Shown: one piece after another, positions 53,962 to 63,390 of the stretch
Layout of the letters: the number at the start of each line of letters is the position of its first letter
Position numbering within the stretch: position 1 is the first letter of the stretch
Source: Paenibacillus castaneae
GTDB lineage: Bacteria > Bacillota > Bacilli > Paenibacillales > Paenibacillaceae
Direction: 5' to 3'
Assembly: GCF_002884445.1 (NCBI RefSeq)
Contig: NZ_KZ614144.1
Location: 1,998,290 to 2,062,289, forward strand
Length of the DNA: 64,000 nt
Program-made: the position numbers and the translations under genes
The notes under the pieces: model-generated
Seen by the model: only the letters and a program-made list of their open reading frames with translations
Databases searched by the model: none
What the model was told of the DNA's origin: nothing

Positions 53962-54756
53962 ATGATGATACTCATAAAAGACGTTTTAAACACCTTAATG
54001 GAACCTGTTAGTCGACTTGAGCATACAGTAGACGGGCTGGAATCCGGAGACCCAGAATCAGAAGTAAGTGGTATGATAACGACATTCATGGCTACACAGG
54101 ATGTGATTGAACAGGCAATTCGTGCAGGAGCAAATCTCATTATTGCTCACGAGGGAACATTTTACAGCCACCAGGACAAAAAAGGATTAGAAAGAGAAGA
54201 CTCCGTATATCAGGAGAAACAAAAGCTAATTGAACAATCCGGCATTGCGATATACAGATTCCATGATTATTTGCATCGGTATGAGCCTGACGGGATTATG
54301 ACTGGCTTAATTAAGGAATTAGAGTGGGAATTACTTGTTACTGAAAATCAACCGACGGCATCTATTTTAACGATACCAACAATGACCGTAAATGATATAG
54401 CTGAGCACGTGAAGCAGCGGCTGGGTATTTCATATGTCCGAGTAATTGGAGAGAGGTCGATGCCTTGTTCGCGAATCGGGTTGCTGGCAGGCTATAGAGG
54501 GGGAGGAGTAACGTCAATTCCTCTCTTCGAAGAACAAAATGTGGACATGGTCCTTTATGGTGAAGGGCCTGAATGGGAAACTCCGGAATATGTGCGGGAT
54601 GCAGTGCACCAAGGGAGGAAGAAGGCGCTAATGGTGCTTGGTCATGCTCAAAGTGAAGAGCCTGGAATGAAGCATGTAGCGAATACATTACAGGCTCACT
54701 TTCCTTCCATACCGGTTCAATTTATTTCAGGAAAGCATGGCTTCCACATCATTTAA
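53962..54756 (+). CDS. Nif3-like dinuclear-metal-fold protein
   Basis: A 264-residue cytosolic protein with the Nif3/YqfO fold: ANLIIAHEGTFYSHQD early, IYRFHDYLHRYEPDG in the middle, and MVLGHAQSEEPGM near the end. Compared with standard Nif3 proteins, the metal-binding HHP reads HEG and the middle Asp position has His, while the last His and Glu remain. So metal binding may differ. It is encoded between a binding-protein gene and GH67, an unusual place that suggests a role in sugar-acid metabolism. The function of Nif3 proteins is unsettled. Confidence 0.75.
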   Translation: MMILIKDVLNTLMEPVSRLEHTVDGLESGDPESEVSGMITTFMATQDVIEQAIRAGANLIIAHEGTFYSHQDKKGLEREDSVYQEKQKLIEQSGIAIYRFHDYLHRYEPDGIMTGLIKELEWELLVTENQPTASILTIPTMTVNDIAEHVKQRLGISYVRVIGERSMPCSRIGLLAGYRGGGVTSIPLFEEQNVDMVLYGEGPEWETPEYVRDAVHQGRKKALMVLGHAQSEEPGMKHVANTLQAHFPSIPVQFISGKHGFHII

Positions 54757-54801
54757 TGATTATCCATCAATGAAGATAAGTGAACATAGGGAGGATATAT
54801 A

Positions 54802-56874
54802 ATGAATAATTCTATTTTATCTCAACCAGGGAATGGCTATCAGGCGTGGCTTAAATATGGCCAAGTGTCGCCGGAGATTAGTGATGACCAGTCCACGTTA
54901 TTTAGCAACATTGCGGTATCGGAACAGAATGATATCATTCAAACAGCTGTAACGGAGTTAACACAAGGCATCGAGGATATTTTGGGTAAAAAAATCGTCA
55001 TTTCAGAATACAAGGAAGGTGTTCCATGCATCGCGCTTGGAACATTCGGACGAAGCCCTATTATCGATGAAATATTTCATAGCGAAGCTCGTTCTGCTGT
55101 GGGAGCTGAAGGATATGTAATAAAAATGGACAGCTCTAAAAGCTGTTTAGCGATAGGCGCAACATCTTCCATAGGCATTTTATACGGTGTTTTTCATTTG
55201 CTCCGTCTTATTAGCACAGGCTGCAATATGGATTCAATAGACATCGTGGAAAACCCGGTCAATCAGCTCCGAATGATTAATCAATGGGATAATATAGACG
55301 GCAGCGTGGAACGCGGATATGCTGGCAAATCTATCTTTTTCTCAGATAACCGGATAACTGAAGATTTGGATCGTATTCGAGATTATGCAAGGCTGCTAGC
55401 TTCAACGGGGATCAATGCGATCTCTATTAATAACGTAAATGTGCATAAAGTGGAATCCTTGCTTATCACTCCGACGTACCTGCCTGAAGTAACAAAGCTG
55501 GCAAGCATATTCCGATTATACGGTATTAAGCTATTCCTTAGCGTCAATTTTGCAAGTCCACTTGAGATTGGCGGGCTCACTACAGCTGATCCGCTCGATC
55601 CGGGGGTTCGTGAATGGTGGCGCGTCAAATCAGCGGAAGTGTATGCAGAAATTCCTGATTTCGGCGGATTCCTTGTAAAGGCCGATTCAGAGAACCGTCC
55701 AGGTCCGTTTACATATGGACGTGATCATGCAGATGGCTCCAATATGCTGGCCGAAGCATTGAAACCATTTGGTGGCATCGTTATTTGGCGCTGTTTTGTT
55801 TATAATTGCAAGCAGGATTGGCGAGACAGAACGATGGATCGGGCGCGAGCGGCATACGATCATTTCGAGCCTCTTGACGGGCGTTTCATGGATAATGTCA
55901 TTTTACAAGTGAAGAATGGTCCGATAGATTTCCAAGTGCGTGAACCGGTATCTCCGCTCCTTGGTGCGATGGAGAATACGAACCAAATGATCGAATTCCA
56001 AATTACTCAGGAATATACCGGACAACAACGCCATGTGTGCTATCTTGTTCCACAATGGAAAGAGGTTCTAAATTTCGAGACCTATATCAAGGGTGAAGGC
56101 TCCAGTGTTAAACGGATTGTTGACGGCTCTCTTCATGGCAACCAATATAGCGGATTTGCAGCCGTATCCAACATTGGGGATGACGCTAATTGGACAGGGC
56201 ATTTACTGGCTCAAGTGAATTTTTATGGTTATGGGCGGCTGGCATGGAATCCAGAGCTATCCTCTGATGAAATTGCCGAGGAATGGATTCGTCTAACTTT
56301 CGGTGGAAATGAACAGCTTGTCCAAACGATCCGAACCATTCTGATGGATTCATGGGGCATTTACGAGTCGTATACCGCTCCGCTTGGCGTAGGCTTTATG
56401 GTCAATCCTGATCATCATTATGGACCGAATGTTGAAGGCTATGAATATTCGATGTGGGGCACCTATCATTTCGCAGATTCACAAGGTATCGGAGTTGATC
56501 GCACAAAAGCAACAGGAACAGGATATGCTGCTCAATATATCGGAGCTAACTTCGACATGTACGAATCGCTCGACAGCTGCCCTGATGAGCTGCTGCTGTT
56601 CTTCCACCATGTTCCTTATACACATAAGCTTCATTCAGGCCAAACGGTCATTCAGCATATTTATAATACACATTTCGAAGGTGCAGAGCGGGCAGCTCAA
56701 TTAGTTGATGCTTGGGAGCATCTAGCGGACAGCATGGACAAGCAGCTGCATAAGCAAGTAGCAGTTCGTCTGGAGGAGCAGGCCGAGCATGCGAAGGAAT
56801 GGCGTGATCGGATTAATACGTATTTCTTCAGAAAAAGCGGTATTGCGGATCAAGGCGGAAGAACCATTTATTAA
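54802..56874 (+). CDS. aguA: GH67 alpha-glucuronidase
   Basis: The 690-residue intracellular enzyme has the GH67 layout: N-terminal GH67N domain (to about 125), a (beta/alpha)8 barrel and a C-terminal helical domain. Catalytic regions are [15 protein letters not shown] with the acid Glu and [20 protein letters not shown], then VREP with the paired base Asp and Glu. It removes 4-O-methyl-glucuronic acid from the non-reducing end of imported aldouronates. GGAGGATATATA precedes ATG. It follows the Nif3-like gene by 45 bases and has a terminator behind it. Confidence 0.96.
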   Translation: MNNSILSQPGNGYQAWLKYGQVSPEISDDQSTLFSNIAVSEQNDIIQTAVTELTQGIEDILGKKIVISEYKEGVPCIALGTFGRSPIIDEIFHSEARSAVGAEGYVIKMDSSKSCLAIGATSSIGILYGVFHLLRLISTGCNMDSIDIVENPVNQLRMINQWDNIDGSVERGYAGKSIFFSDNRITEDLDRIRDYARLLASTGINAISINNVNVHKVESLLITPTYLPEVTKLASIFRLYGIKLFLSVNFASPLEIGGLTTADPLDPGVREWWRVKSAEVYAEIPDFGGFLVKADSENRPGPFTYGRDHADGSNMLAEALKPFGGIVIWRCFVYNCKQDWRDRTMDRARAAYDHFEPLDGRFMDNVILQVKNGPIDFQVREPVSPLLGAMENTNQMIEFQITQEYTGQQRHVCYLVPQWKEVLNFETYIKGEGSSVKRIVDGSLHGNQYSGFAAVSNIGDDANWTGHLLAQVNFYGYGRLAWNPELSSDEIAEEWIRLTFGGNEQLVQTIRTILMDSWGIYESYTAPLGVGFMVNPDHHYGPNVEGYEYSMWGTYHFADSQGIGVDRTKATGTGYAAQYIGANFDMYESLDSCPDELLLFFHHVPYTHKLHSGQTVIQHIYNTHFEGAERAAQLVDAWEHLADSMDKQLHKQVAVRLEEQAEHAKEWRDRINTYFFRKSGIADQGGRTIY

Positions 56875-56887
56875 ATCATTCCAATGG

Positions 56888-56924
56888 AAAGAAGAGGCGC
56901 CCGTGCGGCGCTTCTTCTTTTTTC
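56888..56924 (+). terminator. Rho-independent terminator after the GH67 gene
   Basis: AAAGAAGAGGCGCC and GGCGC-TTCTTCTTT pair around a short loop; TTTTTTCG follows. Confidence 0.8.
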
Positions 56925-57022
56925 GTTATATTTTGAAAGAATTCGATGATTCCTCTCCTTTAGTCTAAAGGGGCCTGTCTTTATACTTAAGATATAAAAT
57001 TGACTACAAGAGGTGACCATAC

Positions 57023-57973
57023 TTGAAACGTTCCACGACCGTTACCACGAACCCAAAAAAACAGCATTCTTTTCTAAGTAGATGGAACGCACCTATAGCG
57101 GGTTATTTGTTTATATCGCCTTGGCTGCTCGGATTTCTTGGGCTTACGGCATACCCGTTGTTTTTATCCCTGTATTATTCATTTACAAACTACACATTAA
57201 TGGAGCCTATCAGCTTTGTTGGAACACGTAATTACGAACAAATATTTACGGCAGATCCGAAATTTATTCAATCCGTGAAAGTTACATTCCTTTATGTTAT
57301 TGCATCCGTTCCGCTTAAGCTGACTGCGGCTTTGCTAGTAGCTTTAGTGCTGAATAAAGCGATAAAAGGCATCTCCCTTTACCGCACAGCCATTTATTTT
57401 CCTTCATTAATAGGGGGAAGCATTGCGGTCTCCTTATTATGGCGAAATCTTTTTGGTGTGGATGGCATTTTCAACAAGATCATATCCGTCTTTGGCATTG
57501 AAGGCAAAGGCTGGATTACGAGTCCAGATACGGCGATGGGGACACTTATCCTGTTGACGGTTTGGCAGTTCGGTTCATCAATGGTTATTTTCCTAGCGGG
57601 ACTGAAGCAAATTCCGAAAGATTTATATGAAGCATCCTCCGTGGATGGCGCTAATAAAATTACTCAGTTTTTCAAAATTACGCTGCATATGCTTTCGCCA
57701 ATCTTGTATTTTAATTTAATTATGGCGGTTATCAGTGCATTCCAAATGTTCACCTCTGCTTTCGTTATTACGAATGGAGGTCCAATGAATTCTACTTATG
57801 TGTATGCCCTTTACTTATACGAACGGGCGTTTAGCCGTTATCAATTAGGATATTCTTCAGCTCTTGCTTGGATAATGCTCGTCATGATCGTCGTAGCAAC
57901 CCTCATTATCGCGGGCACTTCGAAATATTGGGTATTCTATGAAAATGATACGGGAGGGAAAAAGAGAAAATGA
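57023..57973 (+). CDS. ABC sugar importer permease (MalF/UgpA-like)
   Basis: A 316-residue protein with six membrane helices; EAA motif YEASSVDGANKITQFFKITLHML. GAGGTGACC precedes TTG 57023. Its last bases overlap the second permease (ATGA). With the binding protein at 52592 it forms an importer of the CUT1 type; no ATPase is encoded nearby. Confidence 0.93.
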   Translation: MKRSTTVTTNPKKQHSFLSRWNAPIAGYLFISPWLLGFLGLTAYPLFLSLYYSFTNYTLMEPISFVGTRNYEQIFTADPKFIQSVKVTFLYVIASVPLKLTAALLVALVLNKAIKGISLYRTAIYFPSLIGGSIAVSLLWRNLFGVDGIFNKIISVFGIEGKGWITSPDTAMGTLILLTVWQFGSSMVIFLAGLKQIPKDLYEASSVDGANKITQFFKITLHMLSPILYFNLIMAVISAFQMFTSAFVITNGGPMNSTYVYALYLYERAFSRYQLGYSSALAWIMLVMIVVATLIIAGTSKYWVFYENDTGGKKRK

Positions 57974-58812
57974 TCAAAAAATGGGGCAACACCATAAGGC
58001 ATACCTTCATGATCATCTTTAGCGTCATCATGGTCTATCCCGTTCTTTGGTGGATCGGAGCATCGCTAAAACAGAATAGTGAGTTAAGCTCACCTAATAT
58101 TTTCCCGTCTGTGCCCCAGTGGAGCAATTTCTCAAATGGTTGGAAATCAGTTCCTGGGCATTCCTTTACAGACTTTTATCTCAACACGTTCGGACTTGAG
58201 CTTGCCGTCATGATCGCTACGCTTATTTCGAGCACATTAGTTGCTTTCGGCTTCGCGAGGCTGGACTTTCCGCTCAAAGGTTTCTGGTTTTCCCTGCTTA
58301 TGTTAACCCTAATGATGCCGGGACAAGTGCTCATTATTCCCCAGTATGCTTTGTTTCATCAGTTAGGCTGGGTAAACACATATCTCCCATTTGTAGTGCC
58401 TCATATGGTCGCAAGCGGGGCAGGCGGAACATTTTTTGTCTTCCTCTTAATTCAATTTATTAGAGGCATTCCGAGGGAACTTGACGAATCTGCAAAAATA
58501 GACGGCTGCTCTTGGTTCGGCATCTATTGGCGAGTGGTCATGCCGCTTACCAAGCCTGCAATCGTTACAGTAATGATCTTCTGCTTTCTATGGAATTGGG
58601 ACGACTTCCTCGGTCATCTCTTATATATAAATTCGGTAGATAAATACACAGTTGGCTTGGCACTAAGGATGATTAATGATTCTCAGTCCGCTCAGGAATG
58701 GGGTCAATTGCTGGCCATGTCGCTCGTATCTATCGTTCCTGCTACGCTCGTATTTATGTTTTTACAAAAATATTTTGTGGACGGGATTGCAACAACAGGA
58801 ATAAAAGGATAA
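57970..58812 (+). CDS. ABC sugar importer permease (MalG/UgpE-like)
   Basis: A 280-residue protein with six helices; EAA motif LDESAKIDGCSWFGIYWRVVMPL and the C-terminal FLQKYFVDGIATTGIKG of the MalG type. It overlaps the first permease by 4 bases and is followed by a terminator, so the kinase gene behind it has its own promoter or read-through. Confidence 0.94.
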   Translation: MIKKWGNTIRHTFMIIFSVIMVYPVLWWIGASLKQNSELSSPNIFPSVPQWSNFSNGWKSVPGHSFTDFYLNTFGLELAVMIATLISSTLVAFGFARLDFPLKGFWFSLLMLTLMMPGQVLIIPQYALFHQLGWVNTYLPFVVPHMVASGAGGTFFVFLLIQFIRGIPRELDESAKIDGCSWFGIYWRVVMPLTKPAIVTVMIFCFLWNWDDFLGHLLYINSVDKYTVGLALRMINDSQSAQEWGQLLAMSLVSIVPATLVFMFLQKYFVDGIATTGIKG

Positions 58813-58839
58813 GATGAAAAAAATCATTAGTCTGGAATC

Positions 58840-58877
58840 GGTAAAGCTACGAAACATTCGAAGCTTTACCTTTTTTA
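58840..58877 (+). terminator. Rho-independent terminator of the permease genes
   Basis: GGTAAAGCT-a-CGAA and TTCG-a-AGCTTTACC pair with a 3-nt loop; six Ts follow. Confidence 0.87.
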
Positions 58878-58908
58878 CGCCTCAACCGCTATGAAGGAAG
58901 TGCAGCGT

Positions 58909-60666
58909 ATGACCAATCCTTTTAAAAAATTCAGAATCGATCGTCTATTTTTTCACAGCTTTACCGTTCTTATTATTGTAGTACTAGCTTTCATCGCATG
59001 GAAAAGCTATAGTATCTCGTCGAAGGCGCTCGTGCAAACGACCTCACACTACCAGCAGCAGCTGTTGGATGAGTTGAATAATGAAATTACAACGCGGTTA
59101 GTTATGATTGAGCAGATCTCGCTGTCTACTTCCCGAGACAATGAACTAATTACCTTTCTAATGAACAGACAGGACGAATTTGACCGATATCGGAGATATG
59201 TTGGTGTAGAACGGGCGCTCGCCAATTTGACTTATTCTATACCTTTAATTCAAGGAATTGATTTGTATATGAAGCAGCCTTTCCAAGGTGATTCCAACAG
59301 TTATATTCAGTTTCGGAATATTGCGGATTTGAGTAAGCAGGAATGGCTAAAGCATTTGGACAAAAATGATTTTTCTTGGTCAAGCGAGCATGAAATTTCT
59401 AGCTTTCAAGGAGATGTTCCGGTTCTAAGTTTTTCTAGAAATATTATGTATGAAGATACTTTTTTAGGCGTACTTGTCATTCATGTCAAAGCGAACGAAA
59501 TTCGGACGCTGTTGACCGGCAAATCGTCTGAATCCAATCGGATGATAACAAATTCCGACGGGCAGCAGTTTCTGAAGATTGGCAAGACGCTGGAGCAGAA
59601 CGAATTATCGAAATGGATTGATTTCAAAAGCCAGCAATCCGGCTATGTCCATATACGGGGACACGCAGAGATGAAGGATTCTCTTCTTGTTTATTCCAAG
59701 CTTAACAACTCTAATTGGACGCTTGTTGAAATTACGTCATGGAAGCAGATTACAGCGAGCAGCTTCAAATTAGCTGAAGTAATTGGTCTCATTGGAATTG
59801 CGGCTATTCTGCTGGTGACGCTTCTTACCCACTTTTTAAGCAAGCAGTTTACGAAGCCTATTAAACAAATGGTAATGGCGATGAGCACCTATTCGGTAGA
59901 AGGCAATAACGTAGAGCTGCCGGCTGATTATGAGAATGAATTCGGTTATTTATTTGCTGGATATCGCAAACAAAATGAGCGCATCGAGCAATTATATCAT
60001 TCGCTGCAGCGCCGATATGAACAGCAGCGGAAGGCCGAAATTGAAGCGCTTCAGGCTAATATTAACCCTCATTTTCTATACAACACGCTGGATCAACTCA
60101 ACTGGATGGCTATTGAGGCAGAACAGCATGAGCTTAGCCGTATACTGGAGCTTATGGGCCGAATGTTTCGCATTGGCTTGTCCAATGGACAAAGCTTTAT
60201 TACGATAGAAAAGGAAATAGAGCATATTACATGCTATATGGAAATTCAGCAGCTGCGTTTGGGAGGCGGTCTGCAATACACAATTGATGTACCGCTCCAT
60301 ATACAACAGCTGTTTATTCCGAAGCTAACACTGCAGCCATTTGTGGAAAATTCCATCATACATGGCTTTCATACACGGAATCATGGGCATATCGATATTC
60401 GAATAAGCCATGTGGATAATGCCTTACAAATCATAATCGATGATGATGGGTATGGGCTTAAGCAGGATATAGTGATGGAACATAAACGTCATACCGGAGG
60501 CTACGGCATTCGTAACGTGAGGGAAAGAATTGAAGGCTATTATGGCAATCATTTTGGCGTCGCCCTTTCGGAGCGTGCTGAGGGCGGGACGAGAGTCGAA
60601 ATTATGTTGCCACTATTAACGGAGCCACCCATCAAAGAATCAATAGACGAGAGTATGGTTAACTAG
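58909..60666 (+). CDS. YesM-type sensor histidine kinase
   Basis: About 585 residues: membrane helix 1 (about 12-35), an extracellular sensor of about 240 residues, helix 2 (about 290-310), HAMP (KQFTKPIKQMVMAM), a phosphoacceptor region (EALQANINPHFLYNTLDQLN) and an ATPase domain (QPFVENSIIHGFH, DDDGYGL, GGYGIRNVRERI). I use ATG 58909 (AAGGAAG 8 nt upstream); ATG 58891 lacks an SD. It pairs with the regulator 12 bases downstream and probably senses aldouronates outside the cell. Confidence 0.93.
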   Translation: MTNPFKKFRIDRLFFHSFTVLIIVVLAFIAWKSYSISSKALVQTTSHYQQQLLDELNNEITTRLVMIEQISLSTSRDNELITFLMNRQDEFDRYRRYVGVERALANLTYSIPLIQGIDLYMKQPFQGDSNSYIQFRNIADLSKQEWLKHLDKNDFSWSSEHEISSFQGDVPVLSFSRNIMYEDTFLGVLVIHVKANEIRTLLTGKSSESNRMITNSDGQQFLKIGKTLEQNELSKWIDFKSQQSGYVHIRGHAEMKDSLLVYSKLNNSNWTLVEITSWKQITASSFKLAEVIGLIGIAAILLVTLLTHFLSKQFTKPIKQMVMAMSTYSVEGNNVELPADYENEFGYLFAGYRKQNERIEQLYHSLQRRYEQQRKAEIEALQANINPHFLYNTLDQLNWMAIEAEQHELSRILELMGRMFRIGLSNGQSFITIEKEIEHITCYMEIQQLRLGGGLQYTIDVPLHIQQLFIPKLTLQPFVENSIIHGFHTRNHGHIDIRISHVDNALQIIIDDDGYGLKQDIVMEHKRHTGGYGIRNVRERIEGYYGNHFGVALSERAEGGTRVEIMLPLLTEPPIKESIDESMVN

Positions 60667-60678
60667 GAGGAAATTAAG

Positions 60679-62292
60679 GTGTGGAAGATCGCCATCATAG
60701 ATGATGAACGCACGGTGCTGCAAGGTATGAAGCGTGTAATACCTTGGGATGATTTGAATGCGGAATGGGTAGGAGAAGCGTTAAATGGTGCGGACGGATT
60801 GGATATTATTAGAGATTCCGAGCCGGACATTATCATTACCGATATTTATATGCCCGTGATGAATGGTTTAGATATGATTGAGCAGCTCAGAAGAGATGGA
60901 TTTAATGGGAAAATTATTATTTTGAGCGGATATTCAGATTTTGAACATGCGAGACAGGCACTAAGATATAACGTAAGTGATTATGTATCTAAACCTATCA
61001 GTGTGCCTACTTTAAAATCCATACTAAAAAAAGTTATTCAAGAGCTTGAGGATGAAGAAGATAAAAGAATGAAGCAGGGCGAGCTTGAGCAGAAACTGAT
61101 GCTGTACGAGCCTTTCATCGAGAAGGAATGGGTAAGGTCCGCTGCAGTCGGCACACTGGACGGCGCTTATCAGGATGGCCATCTGCCTCAGCCTTACCGC
61201 TTCTGGTCAGAGAGCAATCATGTAGCTATTGGAATCGATTTTGTGCGCGATGTTCGTGCCAGCGAGCTATCCCTGTCAGATTGGAACCTATTCCGCTTCG
61301 CTATTAGTAATATCGCAAGTGAAATCGCTTTCAAAACTTACCCTGTTTTCGAATACACCGAGCTTCACAGTACAAGAGCAGTCCTTATTGTTCACCCAGA
61401 AGCTGACGACCCCGAGCAGCTTGCGAATGATTTGAGAGACTTAAGCATTAAATTGATTGATAGCATCAAGAGCTATTTGAAGCTGATTATCCGTATAGGG
61501 ATAGGAAGTATGAAGGATCAGTGGACGAAAATTCCTGATTCGACAGAGGAAGCATTCCGTGCCATTGATAGAAGAGATCGGCGAATGGTTCCGGCTTATG
61601 ATTTATTTGCTTATGTTGAACAATCGGATACGGAGCAGCAATCTGCCGTCTTATTTCCAGTTAAATTTTCTTTTAAATTAGCCAGTGCGATGAAGACAGC
61701 TCAGGAAATGGAAGCGCAGCAGCTAGTTGCACAATTTATTGGAGAGTTAGAGAAGCAAAGAGGAATTACAAAAGATTATGTACAGATGCTGGGGAGCGAA
61801 TTGTGGGGCATTATGACGTATTGCTTATATGAAGCCGGCTTAGTGCTTGATGATCTATTTACGAATGATCAGATTACGAAAGAGCTGGTCGGGCTGACAG
61901 AGCCAGAACAGCTTGCAGCATGGCTTTCAACTAAGATTACGATTATTTGCAACAGCAGGCAGTTAAAGGGAAGCAGCAAGCACAGACAGGTTGTAGATTT
62001 CATGACTCAATTTATTCATGAGCATTATGCAGACGAGTTAACGCTAGCAGATCTATCAGATAAGGTGTTTATTTCTCGAAACCATTTGTCAATTATTTTC
62101 AAAAATATAACAGGTGAAACGTTTAACAACTATTTAACACAAGTAAGAATGGAGAAGGCAAGGGAATTGCTGCTTGAGCGAAATATGCTGGTCTACGAGG
62201 TAGCGGAGCGGGTTGGATACAAGAATGTGCCTTACTTCAGCACCTTATTCAAAAAAACGACAGGCATGAATCCAACAGAATTGATTAAATAA
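60679..62292 (+). CDS. YesN-type AraC-family response regulator
   Basis: The 537-residue protein has a receiver domain (IIDDERTVLQGMKRVIPWDD, Asp in DIIITDIYMPVMNG, LSGYSDFEHARQALRYNVSDYVSKPI), a helical linker domain of about 260 residues, and an AraC domain (LSDKVFISRNHLSIIFKNITG, ERVGYKNVPYFSTLFKKTTG, MNPTEL). AGGAGGAAATTAAG precedes GTG. It probably activates the second importer and aguA. Confidence 0.95.
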   Translation: MWKIAIIDDERTVLQGMKRVIPWDDLNAEWVGEALNGADGLDIIRDSEPDIIITDIYMPVMNGLDMIEQLRRDGFNGKIIILSGYSDFEHARQALRYNVSDYVSKPISVPTLKSILKKVIQELEDEEDKRMKQGELEQKLMLYEPFIEKEWVRSAAVGTLDGAYQDGHLPQPYRFWSESNHVAIGIDFVRDVRASELSLSDWNLFRFAISNIASEIAFKTYPVFEYTELHSTRAVLIVHPEADDPEQLANDLRDLSIKLIDSIKSYLKLIIRIGIGSMKDQWTKIPDSTEEAFRAIDRRDRRMVPAYDLFAYVEQSDTEQQSAVLFPVKFSFKLASAMKTAQEMEAQQLVAQFIGELEKQRGITKDYVQMLGSELWGIMTYCLYEAGLVLDDLFTNDQITKELVGLTEPEQLAAWLSTKITIICNSRQLKGSSKHRQVVDFMTQFIHEHYADELTLADLSDKVFISRNHLSIIFKNITGETFNNYLTQVRMEKARELLLERNMLVYEVAERVGYKNVPYFSTLFKKTTGMNPTELIK

Positions 62293-62310
62293 CAATAGGA
62301 GGTTTCCAAT

Positions 62311-63390
62311 ATGCCAGTGAAATTCAGCATTATCGGCGGAGCGGGTTTTCGCGCACAATATTTTCTTAGAATTGCCCAAACCATGCCCGAGCGGTTTCAG
62401 GTTAGCGGGATGGTTGTTAGAGATGAGTCCAAAGGCCAAGCGATGGAAAAGGAATGGGGAATTTCTGCTTATCGCTCGCTCGAGCTTCTTCTTAAGAGTG
62501 AAAGCCCTGATTTTATTGTCGTTTCGGTAAGCGGATCAGAAGGCATGAGCTATTTGCTGAGACTGGCCGAGCTGGGAATCCCGGCATTGTCAGAAACTCC
62601 GCCAGCATCTGATTTGCAGGGGCTTGAGCTTCTTTATGATAAGCTCACCGTAACCGGTGCACGCATACAAGTAGCGGAGCAATATCATCTTCATCCCATT
62701 CAAGAAGCGCGCCTAGCCCTCATTAACTCTGGAAGGCTGGGGAAGATTACTGAAACGACTGTTTCCATCTCTCATTTATACCATGGGGTCAGTTTAATTC
62801 GCAAAATGCTTGGCATTTCCTTTGAGGAAGTCCGTATAAGAGCGATGCGATTCGAATCGAGCTGGGTTGGCGGTCCAACACGCAGCGGTCCTCCGCTGGA
62901 AGATAAAATGATCCCCTCCCAGAGAGATTTAGCGTGGCTGGATTTCGGCGACCGTCTGGGGATTTATGATTTTACGAAGGATCAGCATCGTTCCTGGACT
63001 CGTTCAAACCACTTGTCAGTCAGGGGTGAGCGCGGAGAAATATTTGATAAACGCGTCCTCATTCAACAGGATACGACTGTTCCGATTGAATTAGAGCTGA
63101 AACGAATGAACAAAGGGGAACTGGAAAACCCGGAAGGATATTTTCTCAAAGGCATCATTTGCGGAGAACAATGGCTCTACGAAAATCCTTTTGCCCCGGC
63201 AAGACTTTATGATGATGAAATCGCTATTGCAAGCTGTCTGCAAAAAATGGCTGATTATGTTCGGGGCGGCCCTGAATTTTATAGCCTTGCGGAGGCGTCG
63301 CAGGATTATTATTTAGGCATGATGATCGAGAAAGCCATTCAAACCGGTGAGACCATAATAGCGCCGCAGCAGCGCTGGGCGTGCCAATAG
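62311..63390 (+). CDS. Gfo/Idh/MocA-family oxidoreductase-like protein
   Basis: The 359-residue protein has an N-terminal Rossmann start (FSIIGGAGFRAQYFLRIA), the family's DFIVVSVSG strand, and the C-terminal Gfo/Idh beta domain (IQEARLALINSGRLGKITETTVSI). In most members an EKP motif supplies a catalytic Lys; here the place reads SETPPAS, so Lys is replaced by Thr. It may therefore be a divergent or non-catalytic member. It is encoded 18 bases after the YesN gene and AGGAGG precedes ATG. A role in glucuronate-side sugar metabolism is likely from context only. Confidence 0.78.
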   Translation: MPVKFSIIGGAGFRAQYFLRIAQTMPERFQVSGMVVRDESKGQAMEKEWGISAYRSLELLLKSESPDFIVVSVSGSEGMSYLLRLAELGIPALSETPPASDLQGLELLYDKLTVTGARIQVAEQYHLHPIQEARLALINSGRLGKITETTVSISHLYHGVSLIRKMLGISFEEVRIRAMRFESSWVGGPTRSGPPLEDKMIPSQRDLAWLDFGDRLGIYDFTKDQHRSWTRSNHLSVRGERGEIFDKRVLIQQDTTVPIELELKRMNKGELENPEGYFLKGIICGEQWLYENPFAPARLYDDEIAIASCLQKMADYVRGGPEFYSLAEASQDYYLGMMIEKAIQTGETIIAPQQRWACQ

